From Mesorhizobium opportunistum WSM2075 (GTDB taxonomy: Bacteria; Pseudomonadota; Alphaproteobacteria; Rhizobiales; Rhizobiaceae), in the NCBI RefSeq assembly GCF_000176035.2, contig NC_015675.1:4716001-4780000 (forward strand): DNA of 64,000 nucleotides, read 5' to 3'. Both the position numbers and the translations under genes were made by a program. The notes beneath the pieces were generated by a model, which worked only from the letters and a program-made list of their open reading frames with translations, searched no databases and was not told the origin of the DNA. Of the stretch, positions 33,121 to 51,240 are shown piece after piece. The stretch's first letter is position 1. Every line of letters begins with the position of its first letter.

Positions 33121-33478
33121 TGGCGCCGTACTTCGAACGGCGCTGCTTGCGGTTCTTCACGCCCTGCGTGTCGAGCACGCCGCGGATGATGTGGTAGCGA
33201 ACGCCCGGAAGATCCTTGACGCGGCCGCCGCGGATCATCACCACGGAGTGTTCCTGAAGGTTGTGACCTTCGCCGGGGATGTAACCGATCACTTCAAAAC
33301 CATTGGTCAGGCGGATCTTGGCCACCTTGCGCAGCGCCGAGTTCGGCTTCTTCGGCGTCGTCGTGTAGACGCGCGTGCAGACGCCCCGCTTCTGCGGGTT
33401 CTGCTGCATGGCCGGGACCTTGTTGCGCTTCACCGGCGCAATGCGCGGCTTGCGGATCAGCTGGTTGACGGTAGGCAT
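33107..33478 (-). CDS. rpsL: 30S ribosomal protein S12
   Basis: A 123-residue decoding-centre protein. [18 protein letters not shown] and [14 protein letters not shown] retain the lysines (Escherichia coli positions 43 and 88) whose loss gives streptomycin resistance, so this is the sensitive-type allele. I start at the ATG at 33478 ([12 protein letters not shown]). It is the first gene of the str block, with a ~250-nt leader. Confidence 0.98.
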   Translation of the reverse strand: MPTVNQLIRKPRIAPVKRNKVPAMQQNPQKRGVCTRVYTTTPKKPNSALRKVAKIRLTNGFEVIGYIPGEGHNLQEHSVVMIRGGRVKDLPGVRYHIIRGVLDTQGVKNRKQRRSKYGAKRPK

Positions 33479-33724
33479 TAAACCCTCTTGTCTCTCAATT
33501 CCGTGTCTCGCCCGGTCAGGGCCGCTCAAAGCGTCATTTCCATACGCAAATTCGGGCCACAAACCGCGCCTCGCGGTCTTGCCCGAACAAATGGCAGAGG
33601 AAGCGGAAGCCGCTTCGTGCACGCCGGAAATGTCTTTTCGCTCGTAAAACGAACCCTGTTTGAGGCAAACTCCAAAGCGTGTCGCTTCGGAAAGGAGAGC
33701 CTCACATCGGTTCTGACTGGCCGG

Positions 33725-33753
33725 CTTCTACTCGTAAGCCCGCGAACCGTCAA
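33725..33753 (-). promoter_or_regulatory. Candidate housekeeping promoter of the str operon
   Basis: On the minus strand TTGACG (33753-33748) and TAGAAG (33730-33725) are 17 bp apart. The -35 is strong and the -10 weak. The position gives a leader of about 240 nt before rpsL. It lies in a 472-bp gene-free spacer (33479-33950) where I see nothing else clear. Confidence 0.4.
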
Positions 33754-33950
33754 CCCCGGCGTGGCAAATATTGCATCGAAGCCGAGGCTTGGCAGCCATG
33801 CGAAAACCGCATGTAATTTTCTTTCGCCATTTTGCAATGGCAAGGAAGAAAGTGACCGGCTTTTGGCTTTTGCGCGCCCTTGCTTCATGCGAAAAGGCGG
33901 CATGAGCGACCGAAGCCCCCTCGCCATCCCTTGCAAAGAGGAATCAGCTC

Positions 33951-34232
33951 GTGAACGACAATGACGAACGCCCAGTGACCATCATCACCGGCCGGGTGTG
34001 GAAGCGGAAGGGCGGCAAAGTGGAAGGCGTGCATGTCATGCTGGTCGCACCCGACGACGATTCGGCTGTGCGCAAAGCGCTCGAATCGCTCGCGGCTGAG
34101 GGTTACGCCGAGGCCGAGCTCGACCAGATCGGTGACATGGACGGCGTGCCCGACGACGAGCCGCATCTGTCAGCCTATCAAGGCGCGCTCGAAGGCGAAG
34201 TGTCGATCGTGACCTTCGAGGAGCCGATCTGA
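33951..34232 (+). CDS. Small conserved-looking hypothetical protein
   Basis: I do not recognise this 93-residue acidic protein. It starts at GTG 33951, 8 bp after GAGG. VTIITGRVWKRKGGKVEGVHVMLVAPDDDSAVRKALESLAAEGYAEAEL looks like a compact alpha/beta fold with a regular beta-beta-alpha pattern. It has no signal peptide or membrane helix. Codon use matches the neighbours, so it is probably real. It lies alone between the str operon leader and the divergently placed sugar dehydrogenase gene. Confidence 0.75.
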   Translation: MNDNDERPVTIITGRVWKRKGGKVEGVHVMLVAPDDDSAVRKALESLAAEGYAEAELDQIGDMDGVPDDEPHLSAYQGALEGEVSIVTFEEPI

Positions 34233-34399
34233 GAATCAGGCACCCCTCGCCTTTCGAATCGCCGCCAGCCCCTTCCGGCGAAAGAAAAAAGTTGGGCGCT
34301 GCAGTCCGGCAAAGCTGGGACTGACCGTCCACCGCTGGCTTGTTCGGGGCAAGTGTTCTGATAAGAAGCGCTGATCATCACCCAACAGACGGAGCGACC

Positions 34400-35326
34400 G
34401 TGTCCCAGCCCATCAAGATTGGCATCGTCGGCGTCGGCAAGATCGTCCGCGACCAGCACCTGCCGGCCCTGGCGAAAGACCAGGATTACCGACTGACCGC
34501 CGCCGCCAGCCGGCATGGCAAGGTCGACGGCATCCCGAATTTTCCTGCCATCGAGGCGATGCTCGACGCGGTGCCGGAACTGGACGCCGTCTCGCTCTGC
34601 ATGCCGCCGCAATTCCGCTACGATGCCGCGCGCACCGCGCTCGAGGCCAAGAAGCATGTCTTCCTGGAAAAGCCTCCCGGCGCCACGGTCAGCGAGGTCG
34701 AGGACCTGAAGGCGCTGGCGGCGAGACAGGGCGTTACCCTCTTCGCCAGCTGGCATTCACGCTATGCGCCGGCGGTGGAGGAAGCGCGGAGCTTTCTCGC
34801 ATCGACCCGGATCCGCTCGGCGGCGATCGTCTGGAAGGAAGACGTGCGCCGCTGGCACCCGAACCAGGACTGGATCTGGCAGCCAGGCGGCTTCGGCGTC
34901 TTCGATCCCGGCATCAACGCGCTGTCGATCGCGACCCACATCCTGCCGGCGATGTTCATCACCTCGGCGGTTCTCGATTTCCCCGAAAACCGGGCCGCCC
35001 CAGTCGCCGCGCAAGTCGCCTTCCGCACTTCGAACGGATTGCCGGTGACGATGGAACTCGACTGGCTGCAGACCGGGCCGCAAAGCTGGGACATCCTGGC
35101 CGACACGGATGCCGGCAAGATGGTGCTCTCGGGCGGCGGCTCTAAGCTCGCCATCGATGGCAAGGTGGTCCACGAAGAGCCGGAAGCCGAATACCCGATG
35201 CTCTACAAGCGCTTCGCCGAGATCGTGCGTGCAGGCGCCTCGGATGTCGACCTCGCGCCGCTGCAGCATGTCGCCGATGCCTTCATGCTGGGCAAGCGCA
35301 ATGTGGTCGAGGCGTTCTTCGACTGA
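34400..35326 (+). CDS. Gfo/Idh/MocA oxidoreductase, D-galactose 1-dehydrogenase-like
   Basis: A 308-residue NAD(P)-dependent sugar dehydrogenase. The Rossmann motif GIVGVGKI is at 8-15, EKPP at 90-93 carries the catalytic Lys, and WKEDVRRWHPNQDWIWQPGGFGVFDPGINALS is the substrate region. This segment closely resembles galactose dehydrogenase of pseudomonads, which also oxidises L-arabinose. The product would be a lactone feeding the De Ley-Doudoroff route. GTG at 34400 follows GGAGCG. No other sugar catabolic genes are adjacent, so the pathway link is inference. Confidence 0.8.
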   Translation: MSQPIKIGIVGVGKIVRDQHLPALAKDQDYRLTAAASRHGKVDGIPNFPAIEAMLDAVPELDAVSLCMPPQFRYDAARTALEAKKHVFLEKPPGATVSEVEDLKALAARQGVTLFASWHSRYAPAVEEARSFLASTRIRSAAIVWKEDVRRWHPNQDWIWQPGGFGVFDPGINALSIATHILPAMFITSAVLDFPENRAAPVAAQVAFRTSNGLPVTMELDWLQTGPQSWDILADTDAGKMVLSGGGSKLAIDGKVVHEEPEAEYPMLYKRFAEIVRAGASDVDLAPLQHVADAFMLGKRNVVEAFFD

Positions 35327-35377
35327 TTTGTGCACCGCGACGGGATCGCGGACATGGCTTGAATGCTCGTGCCAGGT

Positions 35378-35442
35378 CGACCCCCACTCCGTCTCGGCTA
35401 CGCCGAGCCACCTCTCCCCCGATCGACGGGGTAGAGGAAGGG
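35378..35442. repeat. Palindromic intergenic repeat
   Basis: The element contains a CTCGGC-TAC-GCCGAG hairpin followed by CCTCTCCCCC paired loosely with GGGGTAGAGG. This structure is like short intergenic palindromic units common in Mesorhizobium. It lies between the convergent dehydrogenase and methyltransferase genes, where it could also act as a terminator. Confidence 0.6.
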
Positions 35443-35490
35443 CGCGAACCTATTGCAGCCAACGCTCGTCGATGCGGCTTCCCTCTGGGA

Positions 35491-36156
35491 TCATTCGACG
35501 ATCGCGATCGCAAAACCGTCATAGCCCTTGGCACCGACGGTCTGGATGGCGGTTCCGTCCAGCCGCCTGTCGCCGCCGATGAAGGAGAAGGCGGCGCGTG
35601 CACCTTCGACATTGGGATCACGACCGTCCTCATCGAGCACCGCGCCGTCACGGATGACGTTGTCACAGACGATGACGGTTCCTGAGCGCGACAGCCGCAT
35701 CGCCCATGACAGATAGTTCGGATTGTTCGGCTTGTCGGCGTCGATGAAGATGAGGTCGAACGGGCCGGCATTTTCGGCGCTCAGCGCGGCAAGCGATTGA
35801 AGCGCTGGCCCGACCCGCAGGTCGACCCGCTCCGACACCCCTGCAAGCTCAAAATTCGACCGCGCGACCTTGGCGTGATGCGGGTCGAGTTCAAGCGTCA
35901 CGATCTTGCCGTCGGCAGGCAGTGCGCGCGCCATCCAAATCGTCGAATAGCCGCCCAGCGTACCGATCTCGAGGATCTTCCTTGCCCCTTTCATGCGCGC
36001 CAGAATTGAAAGCAGCTTGCCTTGCGCCGGCGACACGTCGATCGCAGGCAGGCCCTGGTCATGATTGGCCGCCAGAACGGCGTCGAGGGCGGGATCTGCC
36101 TCGAACAGGGCATCGACGATGTAGTCGTCGACAGCAGCCCAGGTCTTCTTGCTCAT
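35491..36156 (-). CDS. O-methyltransferase, SAM-dependent (COMT-like)
   Basis: A 221-residue class I methyltransferase of the O-methyltransferase family 3 type. The SAM motif ILEIGTLGGYSTIWMA starts at 61. FDLIFIDADKPNNPNYLSWA and VIVCDNVIRDGAV are the metal- and SAM-binding motifs of catechol/caffeoyl-CoA-type enzymes. The substrate is unknown. I start at the ATG at 36156 (MSKKTWAAVDDY) over the longer frame, which adds an unrelated extension. Confidence 0.85.
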   Translation of the reverse strand: MSKKTWAAVDDYIVDALFEADPALDAVLAANHDQGLPAIDVSPAQGKLLSILARMKGARKILEIGTLGGYSTIWMARALPADGKIVTLELDPHHAKVARSNFELAGVSERVDLRVGPALQSLAALSAENAGPFDLIFIDADKPNNPNYLSWAMRLSRSGTVIVCDNVIRDGAVLDEDGRDPNVEGARAAFSFIGGDRRLDGTAIQTVGAKGYDGFAIAIVE

Positions 36157-36265
36157 CGTTTTAATCTCCGATCCATTGAAAGCCAAAACGCGAAAGGATG
36201 CCGCTAGGCACCACGGGCGAAAAGCTGCCATGAATATGAATACCCAACATCAAACCCCGAACAAA

Positions 36266-36300
36266 CAAAAAGGCCGCCGGGTTGCCCCGACGGCCTTGTT
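36266..36300 (-). terminator. Terminator after rpoC
   Basis: On the minus strand AAGGCCGTCGGG and CCCGGCGGCCTT pair around GCAA with one mismatch, then five T follow. It ends the rpo cluster ~110 bp past the rpoC stop. Confidence 0.88.
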
Positions 36301-36412
36301 GCCTGAGATTTCCAAGAGCGGTTCAAGAAAACGATGAACCGCTCTATCCTTATTTTGGCAATTCCGGACGGAAAACCGTTTTACACTTTTCCTGGAATTG
36401 CTGCCGCCGCGC

Positions 36413-40609
<4,197 letters not shown>

Positions 40610-40759
40610 GCCGTTCTCCTTTTCGGGGTCCTCGAAAACCCCTTGCATCTAACGCGGACCAAACGCCCGCCGTCTTTGTCGGCCACTGGCCGTCGAATTT
40701 GGTAGGCGCGTCGCAAGCTTCCGCGACGCGCCATGTCTTGGTCTTACTCGACCGCGCCC

Positions 40760-44896
<4,137 letters not shown>

Positions 44897-45024
44897 CGTC
44901 GCTCCTTAGCTCTAAACTCGGGACGAGCCTCGCCGCGGCTCGCCTTGCATACCGAGCCGCCTGGGCGGCGGCCCTCTGTCTGTTCTCCGGCAGCCACAAC
45001 CAATTGCTTGGCGGCGGCCGGCCG

Positions 45025-45153
45025 AAACGGGAGAAAACCCGTTTCCTGAAGGCCTGTTCGGGCCCTCAGGAAAGAGGTTCTCGTACATCTCGCGTTACGC
45101 GTCCTCCCCTCCAGGTGAGGGGAGTGGCGGACGGCGCGAGGCCGCCCGCCGCT
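45025..45153 (-). promoter_or_regulatory. Structured rplL-rpoB spacer, possible attenuator or processing site
   Basis: Three hairpins are stacked in the spacer. They are at 45126-45150 (GGCGG arms, one mismatch), 45042-45073 (TTTCCTGA arms, 13 bp with one mismatch) and 45025-45044 (AAACGGG with CCCGTTT). The last two overlap, so only one can form at a time. Escherichia coli has an attenuator and an RNase III site in the same place. Confidence 0.5.
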
Positions 45154-45160
45154 TTTACGC

Positions 45161-45538
45161 TTACTTCAGGTCGACCTTGGCGCCGGCTGCTTCCAGCTGG
45201 GCCTTGAACTTGTCAGCGTCGGCCTTGGAAACGCCTTCCTTGACCGGCTTCGGAGCCGCTTCGACCAGATCCTTGGCTTCCTTGAGGCCAAGACCGGTGA
45301 TGGCGCGGACTTCCTTGATGACGTTGATCTTCTGAGCGCCAGCGTCGGTGAGGACGACGTCGAATTCCGTCTTTTCCTCGACCGGAGCAGCGGCAGCAGC
45401 AGCGCCGCCAGCAGCGGCAACCGCCACCGGAGCAGCAGCCGAAACGCCCCACTTTTCTTCCAGAAGCTTCGACAGCTCGGCCGCCTCGAGGACGGTCAGC
45501 TTCGAAAGGTCGTCTACGATCTTTGCGAGATCAGCCAT
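45161..45538 (-). CDS. rplL: 50S ribosomal protein L7/L12
   Basis: A 125-residue stalk protein that recruits translation GTPases. The N-terminal dimerisation domain ([30 protein letters not shown]), an Ala-rich hinge (about 35-55) and the C-terminal domain with [31 protein letters not shown] are all present. It lies 54 bp after rplJ. Confidence 0.99.
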   Translation of the reverse strand: MADLAKIVDDLSKLTVLEAAELSKLLEEKWGVSAAAPVAVAAAGGAAAAAAPVEEKTEFDVVLTDAGAQKINVIKEVRAITGLGLKEAKDLVEAAPKPVKEGVSKADADKFKAQLEAAGAKVDLK

Positions 45539-45592
45539 TGTTGTATTCCTTCATAAGGTTCGAACGTGTGTTTGTGATAGCGAGGAACGGCC

Positions 45593-46111
45593 TCATGCCG
45601 CCTCGTCCTTCCGGGCGTAAGCGCCGATGACGCGCGCGACCGAGGCCGCTGGCGCATTGACGATCTGGGCGATCCGGGTTGCCGGCGTGGCGATCATGCC
45701 AACCAGCCTGGCGCGCAGCTCATCGAGCGACGGAAGTGTGGCGAGTGCCTTCACACCGTCGGCATTGAGCGAGGTGGTGCCCATTGCGCCGCCGAGAATG
45801 ACGAGCTTGTCATTTCCCTTGGCGAAATCGGACGCGACCTTCGGCGCCGCAATCGGATCCTCCGAATAAGCAATCAGCGTCTGTCCCTTGAACAGCTCGA
45901 TGATCGATGCGGAGTCCGTGCCCTGAAGAGCGATTTTGGCGAGACGGTTCTTCGCGACTTTAACGGTGCCACCGGCGGCGCGCATTTTCGACCGAAGGTC
46001 GTTCATTTGCGCGACGGTGATACCGGCATAGTGGGCCACGACCACTGAACCTGCGCTTGCAAACGCATCGTTCAGGCCCGTGACGAGTTCGCGTTTTTCC
46101 GCTCTGTCCAC
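45593..46111 (-). CDS. rplJ: 50S ribosomal protein L10
   Basis: A 172-residue stalk base that binds L7/L12 dimers and, in enterobacteria, represses its own m[35 protein letters not shown] is typical. A 373-nt leader precedes it and contains a perfect hairpin. Confidence 0.98.
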   Translation of the reverse strand: MDRAEKRELVTGLNDAFASAGSVVVAHYAGITVAQMNDLRSKMRAAGGTVKVAKNRLAKIALQGTDSASIIELFKGQTLIAYSEDPIAAPKVASDFAKGNDKLVILGGAMGTTSLNADGVKALATLPSLDELRARLVGMIATPATRIAQIVNAPAASVARVIGAYARKDEAA

Positions 46112-46484
46112 TGCCTATCTCCAGTTGACCCCTGCCCCTAAAATAGGACAGGCGTCGGGTTGCCTTTGCCGGCCGGGCCATCCAGTAACGGATCTCCCGA
46201 ACGACGCTCGAGGATCCTGCCCCCTTTCGCCACACCGGCGGCCAAGCCGACGATGCGCAGACAAAAGGCAAACACGGTTCGAACCTTTCATTGGAGCACT
46301 TGCTCCGTTGTCAGGTCTTCACCCGTCTCATGCAGGCCCACATGAATTAAGGCTTTTGGGCCGCCTGCAATCTCGGACAGGATGTCCGGAAGCCTTTCGG
46401 CTTCCGGCACCGGGCCGCCGACACGTCGGAGGCCCGGAATTCACTTGCGGATCAGTCTCTTGGAAGACGATCCAAATGGTCGTA
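46112..46484 (-). promoter_or_regulatory. rplJ leader with GAAA-tetraloop hairpin
   Basis: This 373-bp gene-free spacer carries a perfect 9-bp hairpin, CCGGAAGCC and GGCTTCCGG around GAAA on the minus strand, at 46386-46407. There is no T run. L10 leaders in other bacteria are structured and bind the L10-L12 complex. I cannot identify a promoter here with confidence. Confidence 0.45.
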
Positions 46485-47183
<699 letters not shown>

Positions 47184-47187
47184 GATC

Positions 47188-47616
47188 TCAGCCCACCACT
47201 TCCAGACCCATCGAGCGGGCGGAGCCCTCGACCATGCGCATGGCCGCTTCGACGTCGTTTGCGTTCAGATCCTTCATCTTGGCAGTCGCGATTTCGCGAA
47301 CCTTGTCGCGCGAAACGGTGCCAGCCTTGACCTTGCCCGGCTCCTTCGAGCCCGACTTCAGGTTCGCTGCCTTCTTCAGGAAATAGCTCACCGGCGGCGT
47401 CTTCATGACGAAGGTGAATGACTTATCCTGATAGTAGGTGATGACGACCGGAACCGGCGATCCCTTTTCCATTTCCTGGGTCTGCGCGTTGAACGCCTTG
47501 CAGAACTCCATGATGTTGATGCCGCGCTGACCAAGCGCCGGGCCGATCGGGGGCGACGGCGTAGCCGAACCCGCGGAGACCTGGAGCTTGAGCTGGCCTG
47601 CAATTTTCTTAGCCAT
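47188..47616 (-). CDS. rplK: 50S ribosomal protein L11
   Basis: A 142-residue protein of the GTPase-associated centre. [34 protein letters not shown] holds the conserved prolines targeted by thiostrepton-class drugs. GLEVVG ends the chain. It lies 188 bp after nusG. Confidence 0.99.
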   Translation of the reverse strand: MAKKIAGQLKLQVSAGSATPSPPIGPALGQRGINIMEFCKAFNAQTQEMEKGSPVPVVITYYQDKSFTFVMKTPPVSYFLKKAANLKSGSKEPGKVKAGTVSRDKVREIATAKMKDLNANDVEAAMRMVEGSARSMGLEVVG

Positions 47617-47804
47617 CTCTTTTCCTGCCTTTGTCTATGCCGGCATCCACTATCTGGGAAACCCGGCGGTTGCAGTCTGGTGGTGCGGTTCGCGCGGCCG
47701 GCTAAAGCCGCATTCGCCTCCCACCGTTCTCGAGGCCGCGCGCTTGTGCGCCGCCTCCCCCGATCGCCGACCGGCGTCGCCGGTCCAACATCGGGGATTT
47801 CGGA

Positions 47805-48332
47805 TCAGCCCTTTTCGACCTGTCCGAATTCCAGATCGACAGGCACGGCGCGCCCGAAGATCGAAACTTCCACCTTGAGCCGAGCCCGCTCCTCGTCCAC
47901 TTCCTGGACGAAACCGTTGAACGACGCGAACGGACCATCCGAAACGCGGATCGCCTCGCCGATCTCGAAGGTGACCGACGGCTTCGGCCGTTCGACGCCT
48001 TCCTGGACCTGGTTCAGGATGCGCTGCGCCTCGGCCTCGGTGATCGGCACCGGCTTGGAGTCGCCGAGAAAGCCGGTGACCTTCGGCGTGTTCTTGACCA
48101 GCGAGAACACCGCATCGGTCAAATTGGCCTTCAGGAGCACATAGCCCGGAAAGAACTTGCGCTCGGCATCGACCTTGCGGCCACGGCGAACTTCGACGAC
48201 CTTCTCGGTCGGCACCACGATCTGCTCGATATCGGCGGACAGGCCCTTCTGCTTGGCCTTGTTCTCGATGTCCTCGGCGACCTTCTTTTCAAAGTTCGAA
48301 TAAGCGTGGACGATGTACCAGCGCGCAGTCAT
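47805..48332 (-). CDS. nusG: Transcription factor NusG
   Basis: A 175-residue elongation factor that binds RNA polymerase and links to Rho or the ribosome. The NGN domain starts with MTARWYIVHAYSNFEKKVAEDI. The C-terminal KOW domain contains GEAIRVSDGPFASFNGFVQEVDEERARLKVEVSIFGR. It lies 27 bp after secE. Confidence 0.99.
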   Translation of the reverse strand: MTARWYIVHAYSNFEKKVAEDIENKAKQKGLSADIEQIVVPTEKVVEVRRGRKVDAERKFFPGYVLLKANLTDAVFSLVKNTPKVTGFLGDSKPVPITEAEAQRILNQVQEGVERPKPSVTFEIGEAIRVSDGPFASFNGFVQEVDEERARLKVEVSIFGRAVPVDLEFGQVEKG

Positions 48333-48359
48333 TTTTAGACTTCTCCGTAATCGCCGGAC

Positions 48360-48563
48360 TTAACGTCCAATGCCCAGAATCTGTTCGACCGCAAAGCCCA
48401 TGAGCTGATCGGCGGTGAAGAAAAAGACCATCGCAATCACAGCGAAGGCCAGAACCATCACCGTCGAGATCATGGTCTCGCGACGCGACGGCCAAGTCAC
48501 CTTGGCTGTCTCCGAGCGGACCTGCTGGAGAAAGACGAAAGGATTTGTGGTTTTCGAAGCCAT
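48360..48563 (-). CDS. secE: Preprotein translocase subunit SecE
   Basis: A 67-residue, single-helix SecE. The amphipathic segment VRSETAKVTWPSRRETMIST is followed by one membrane helix (about 34-52). This short form is usual in alphaproteobacteria. I start at the ATG at 48563; the upstream frame has no conserved sequence. It is followed by nusG in the usual order. Confidence 0.96.
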   Translation of the reverse strand: MASKTTNPFVFLQQVRSETAKVTWPSRRETMISTVMVLAFAVIAMVFFFTADQLMGFAVEQILGIGR

Positions 48564-49273
48564 ATGCCGCCTGTCTTCAAGACCCGTTGGCCGGGCCCCC
48601 TGGATGATCCCGCTGACCGGGACTTGCCGCCTGAGCCCAGAGTCGCGCCGAATCAGCGCAACCATTTCGCCCATGCAAATCAGACGCGTAAAGCCGGCTT
48701 CCCAGCTCCACGCGTCGCGTGTCTGTTCTGTCTACATAAAACCGATTCTTGATCCACGCAAGTGGCAAGTGTCCGCTTTATGACCAAACACCGCCTCGGA
48801 ACCATCCAGTCGTTCCGTCCCGGCTATGGCTGCCTTATGCCCCAATCAGGCTAATATGGCAAGCGGGTCGCCGATTTTCAAAGGCCGACCCGCAAAATAT
48901 CGATGCGCGCAGGGCATTCGTGTGACGGAAACTGGCCCTTTTCAGCCGAACTACGGCCGACGGCGGGAATGGAGGCGCGGCCGCGGTTGGCAAGGCGCCA
49001 CCTTATGCTCACATGCGCACAAGCAGGATAAGCGAGAATTTCGCGGATGCCATTCAATGCGGAAGGGACAGCACCGATATGGCCCGATAAGATGGTGTTC
49101 TTCACATAAGCTGGCTTCGACGGATGGCGAGGTTATTGGCGATGGCTCCGCCGAACTTGCTCGACGACGGCTCGCTCAAGATCACATTGCCTATCCCAAC
49201 GGCGGCGAAGCCATTCTGAAAGCCAAATGAGTATTTCATCAGCAGCCCTGCTAGGCCTTTCGAGGGTGTCCCA
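48564..49273. other. Gene-poor spacer upstream of secE
   Basis: I see no convincing gene in these 710 bp. A plus-strand frame ends at 49230 with GEVIGDGSAELARRRLAQDHIAYPNGGEAILKAK, and a second frame of the same stretch is also readable, so one or both may be a gene remnant. The part nearest secE probably holds its promoter. Confidence 0.45.
48733..48761 (-). promoter_or_regulatory. Candidate promoter of secE-nusG
   Basis: On the minus strand TTGCGT and TATGTA are 17 bp apart, about 170 bp before the secE ATG. The -35 is weak, so this is tentative. Confidence 0.3.
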
Positions 49274-49750
49274 ATGCTATATTTCGCCTACGGATCGAAC
49301 ATGGACCCGCTGCAGATCGCAAAGCGCTGCCCTGGCCACCAGGTCGTGGGCATCGGCATGTTGCCGAGCCATCGGCTCTGTTTTCCGCGGCTGTCAAAGA
49401 ATCGCGGGTGCGGAGTATCGTCCATAGAGCCGGTTCACGACGGGGTGGTATGGGGCGTTGTCTACCGGTTGACGCCCGATGACGTGGTCCGTCTCGATCG
49501 GGAGGAGGGATACGAAGCCAGCCGACCCGCGGGCGAGAACCGCTATAACCGGATGACGATAGTGGTGACCATGGGTGGCGAGCCCACCGAAATGCAGACC
49601 TATGTCGCTGAGCGGCAGGAAAATCCCCCTCCCCCAAATGCCGAGTATTTAGCACTGATGCGCGATGGCGGCCGGCACCATGGGTTGCCCGCCCCCTATC
49701 TCGCCATGCTCGACGCGCTGGGTGAGTATGTCGGGATCGTATCCGGTTGA
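49274..49750 (+). CDS. Gamma-glutamylcyclotransferase-like protein (AIG2/GGCT fold)
   Basis: A 158-residue protein of the GGCT/AIG2 family. The substrate loop FAYGSNM is at 4-10, and the likely catalytic Glu78 lies in LDREEGY. Family enzymes release 5-oxoproline from gamma-glutamyl amines or peptides; the exact substrate here is unknown. GAGGGTG precedes the ATG. It lies between secE and the CDF gene, on the opposite strand. Confidence 0.85.
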   Translation: MLYFAYGSNMDPLQIAKRCPGHQVVGIGMLPSHRLCFPRLSKNRGCGVSSIEPVHDGVVWGVVYRLTPDDVVRLDREEGYEASRPAGENRYNRMTIVVTMGGEPTEMQTYVAERQENPPPPNAEYLALMRDGGRHHGLPAPYLAMLDALGEYVGIVSG

Positions 49751-49807
49751 TCTGCCAACCGTAAAAAGGCGCTCATGATATCGCCCAAATTGTCGTCACG
49801 GCGGCAA

Positions 49808-50395
49808 TCAAGCGGCTGCCCGGCGCTCTTGACGCGCAGCTTCCCACACTTCGCGGGCGGCGTCGGCATTCAAGGCCGCAATCCCCAAACCCACCAGCAA
49901 ATCTGGCCACGCCGATCGCCATACGAAAGCCGTCATCAGCCCGGCAGCAATAATGGCAATGTTGGCGAATGCGTCATTGCGTGCCGACAGGAATGCCGCC
50001 CGCGTCAGGCTGCCGCCGTGGTGCCGGTAGGCGGCGAGCATGTAGGCACAGGAGAGATTGACCGCGAGTGCACCCAGACCTGTCAGCGACAGGGCGAAGG
50101 CTTGAGGCGGCACCGGCGCGTTGAATTTTTCCCACGCCGTCCAGAGGGTCGCCACGCCCGGCACAAGCAGGATAAGCGCCAGCGCCATGCCGACCCGCGA
50201 GCGGGCGCGCATCGACCAGCCCAGCGCGAGCAGAATGAGAAGGTTGACCGAGGCATCTTCCAGAAAGTCGATGCTGTCGGCGAACAACGACACCGATCCG
50301 ATGGCGAGCGCCACGGCGAACTCGATGCCAAAATAGCTCAGGTTCAGAAGTGCGACGAGCAGGACAATACGGCGGAGCGCGCTATGGGCTTCCAT
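49808..50395 (-). CDS. Short cation diffusion facilitator-like transporter
   Basis: A 195-residue inner-membrane protein with five to six helices. SLFADSIDFLEDASVN near 37-52 is the CDF metal-site motif (D, D), and SARNDAFANIAIIAAG carries a second Asp set. The C-terminal cytoplasmic domain of typical ~300-residue CDF proteins is missing. I start at the ATG at 50395 after AAGG. Metal specificity cannot be told; zinc, cobalt or manganese export is plausible. Confidence 0.8.
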   Translation of the reverse strand: MEAHSALRRIVLLVALLNLSYFGIEFAVALAIGSVSLFADSIDFLEDASVNLLILLALGWSMRARSRVGMALALILLVPGVATLWTAWEKFNAPVPPQAFALSLTGLGALAVNLSCAYMLAAYRHHGGSLTRAAFLSARNDAFANIAIIAAGLMTAFVWRSAWPDLLVGLGIAALNADAAREVWEAARQERRAAA

Positions 50396-50493
50396 ATCCA
50401 AACCTTCTCACGATTTAGCATGTCCGGCCACCAGCGGTTCGCCGATTTTCCAAGGCCAGCAGCAAATATCGTTCGGATGGCCATTTTGGAAAA

Positions 50494-50569
<76 letters not shown>

Positions 50570-50654
50570 ATCGTGTGCGCCTCGGCGCAGCAGCAGGGGC
50601 TTCCTAAAAGCTTCCGCGCTGTCTGTAAAGAGCGGTTTGCAGGCAAACGCGCCT

Positions 50655-51209
50655 TCATCCCCTTTGCCAGAAATCGGGATAGCTGACGACCAGCCCGTCA
50701 TCGTCGATCTCGAGTTCCCGCTTGAAGTCGCTGGCGCGCGATTCATAGAGGTACCGCTTGCCCTCTTCGAGACATGAGTAGCGCTGCGGGTTCCTCACCA
50801 CCGTGAGCGCGGGGAAATCGACGAAAGCGGTGGTGATCTCGGCACTTTGCCCGGTGGAAAGCCGCAAGCGCCGGATCGGCAGCGTGTTGGTGAACGGCGT
50901 CACGGTGAGGTCCGGGTCGAAGACACCGTCGAGCTCCGGCACGGGCATGCCGTCCCGGGCCCAGTGGCCATCGCCGTCAGAGGCAAGAACCAGCGTCCGT
51001 TCGCTACCGATCATGTCGACCGTGACGCTCCTGGCGCGCCAGTTCGCGTCGCAGCTTATGCGATAGCGGACGGCGAAAGGCGTTTGGCCGGAGCAAATGA
51101 CGACGGAATCGGCCAACACCTCGCCGGCCCGCTCGCGCAGCACAAGATGTTCGAGGCCGGGGCCTTCCCACTCGCGCCAGCGCACGATCTTGAATGCCTC
51201 GGCAGTCAT
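50655..51209 (-). CDS. Putative glycolipid-binding protein (PF06475-like)
   Basis: A 184-residue soluble protein. Its pattern (WREWEGPGLEHLVLRE, then RSVTVDMIGSERTLVLASDGDGHW, PELDGVFDPDLTVTPFTNTLPIRRL and a C-terminal YESRASDFKRELEIDDDGLVVSYP) matches a family annotated as putative glycolipid-binding. The biochemical role is unknown. I start at the ATG at 51209. It lies 31 bp after the truncated haemoglobin gene in the same direction. Confidence 0.75.
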   Translation of the reverse strand: MTAEAFKIVRWREWEGPGLEHLVLRERAGEVLADSVVICSGQTPFAVRYRISCDANWRARSVTVDMIGSERTLVLASDGDGHWARDGMPVPELDGVFDPDLTVTPFTNTLPIRRLRLSTGQSAEITTAFVDFPALTVVRNPQRYSCLEEGKRYLYESRASDFKRELEIDDDGLVVSYPDFWQRG

Positions 51210-51240
51210 TGCTCCAGCAGCTCTCGGCAGGCTTTGCCGG

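Noticed and set aside
48826..49230. 134-codon plus-strand ORF before the GGCT gene
   Set aside because: The first part is unlike a protein. Only the last ~35 codons look coding, so at most it is a remnant.
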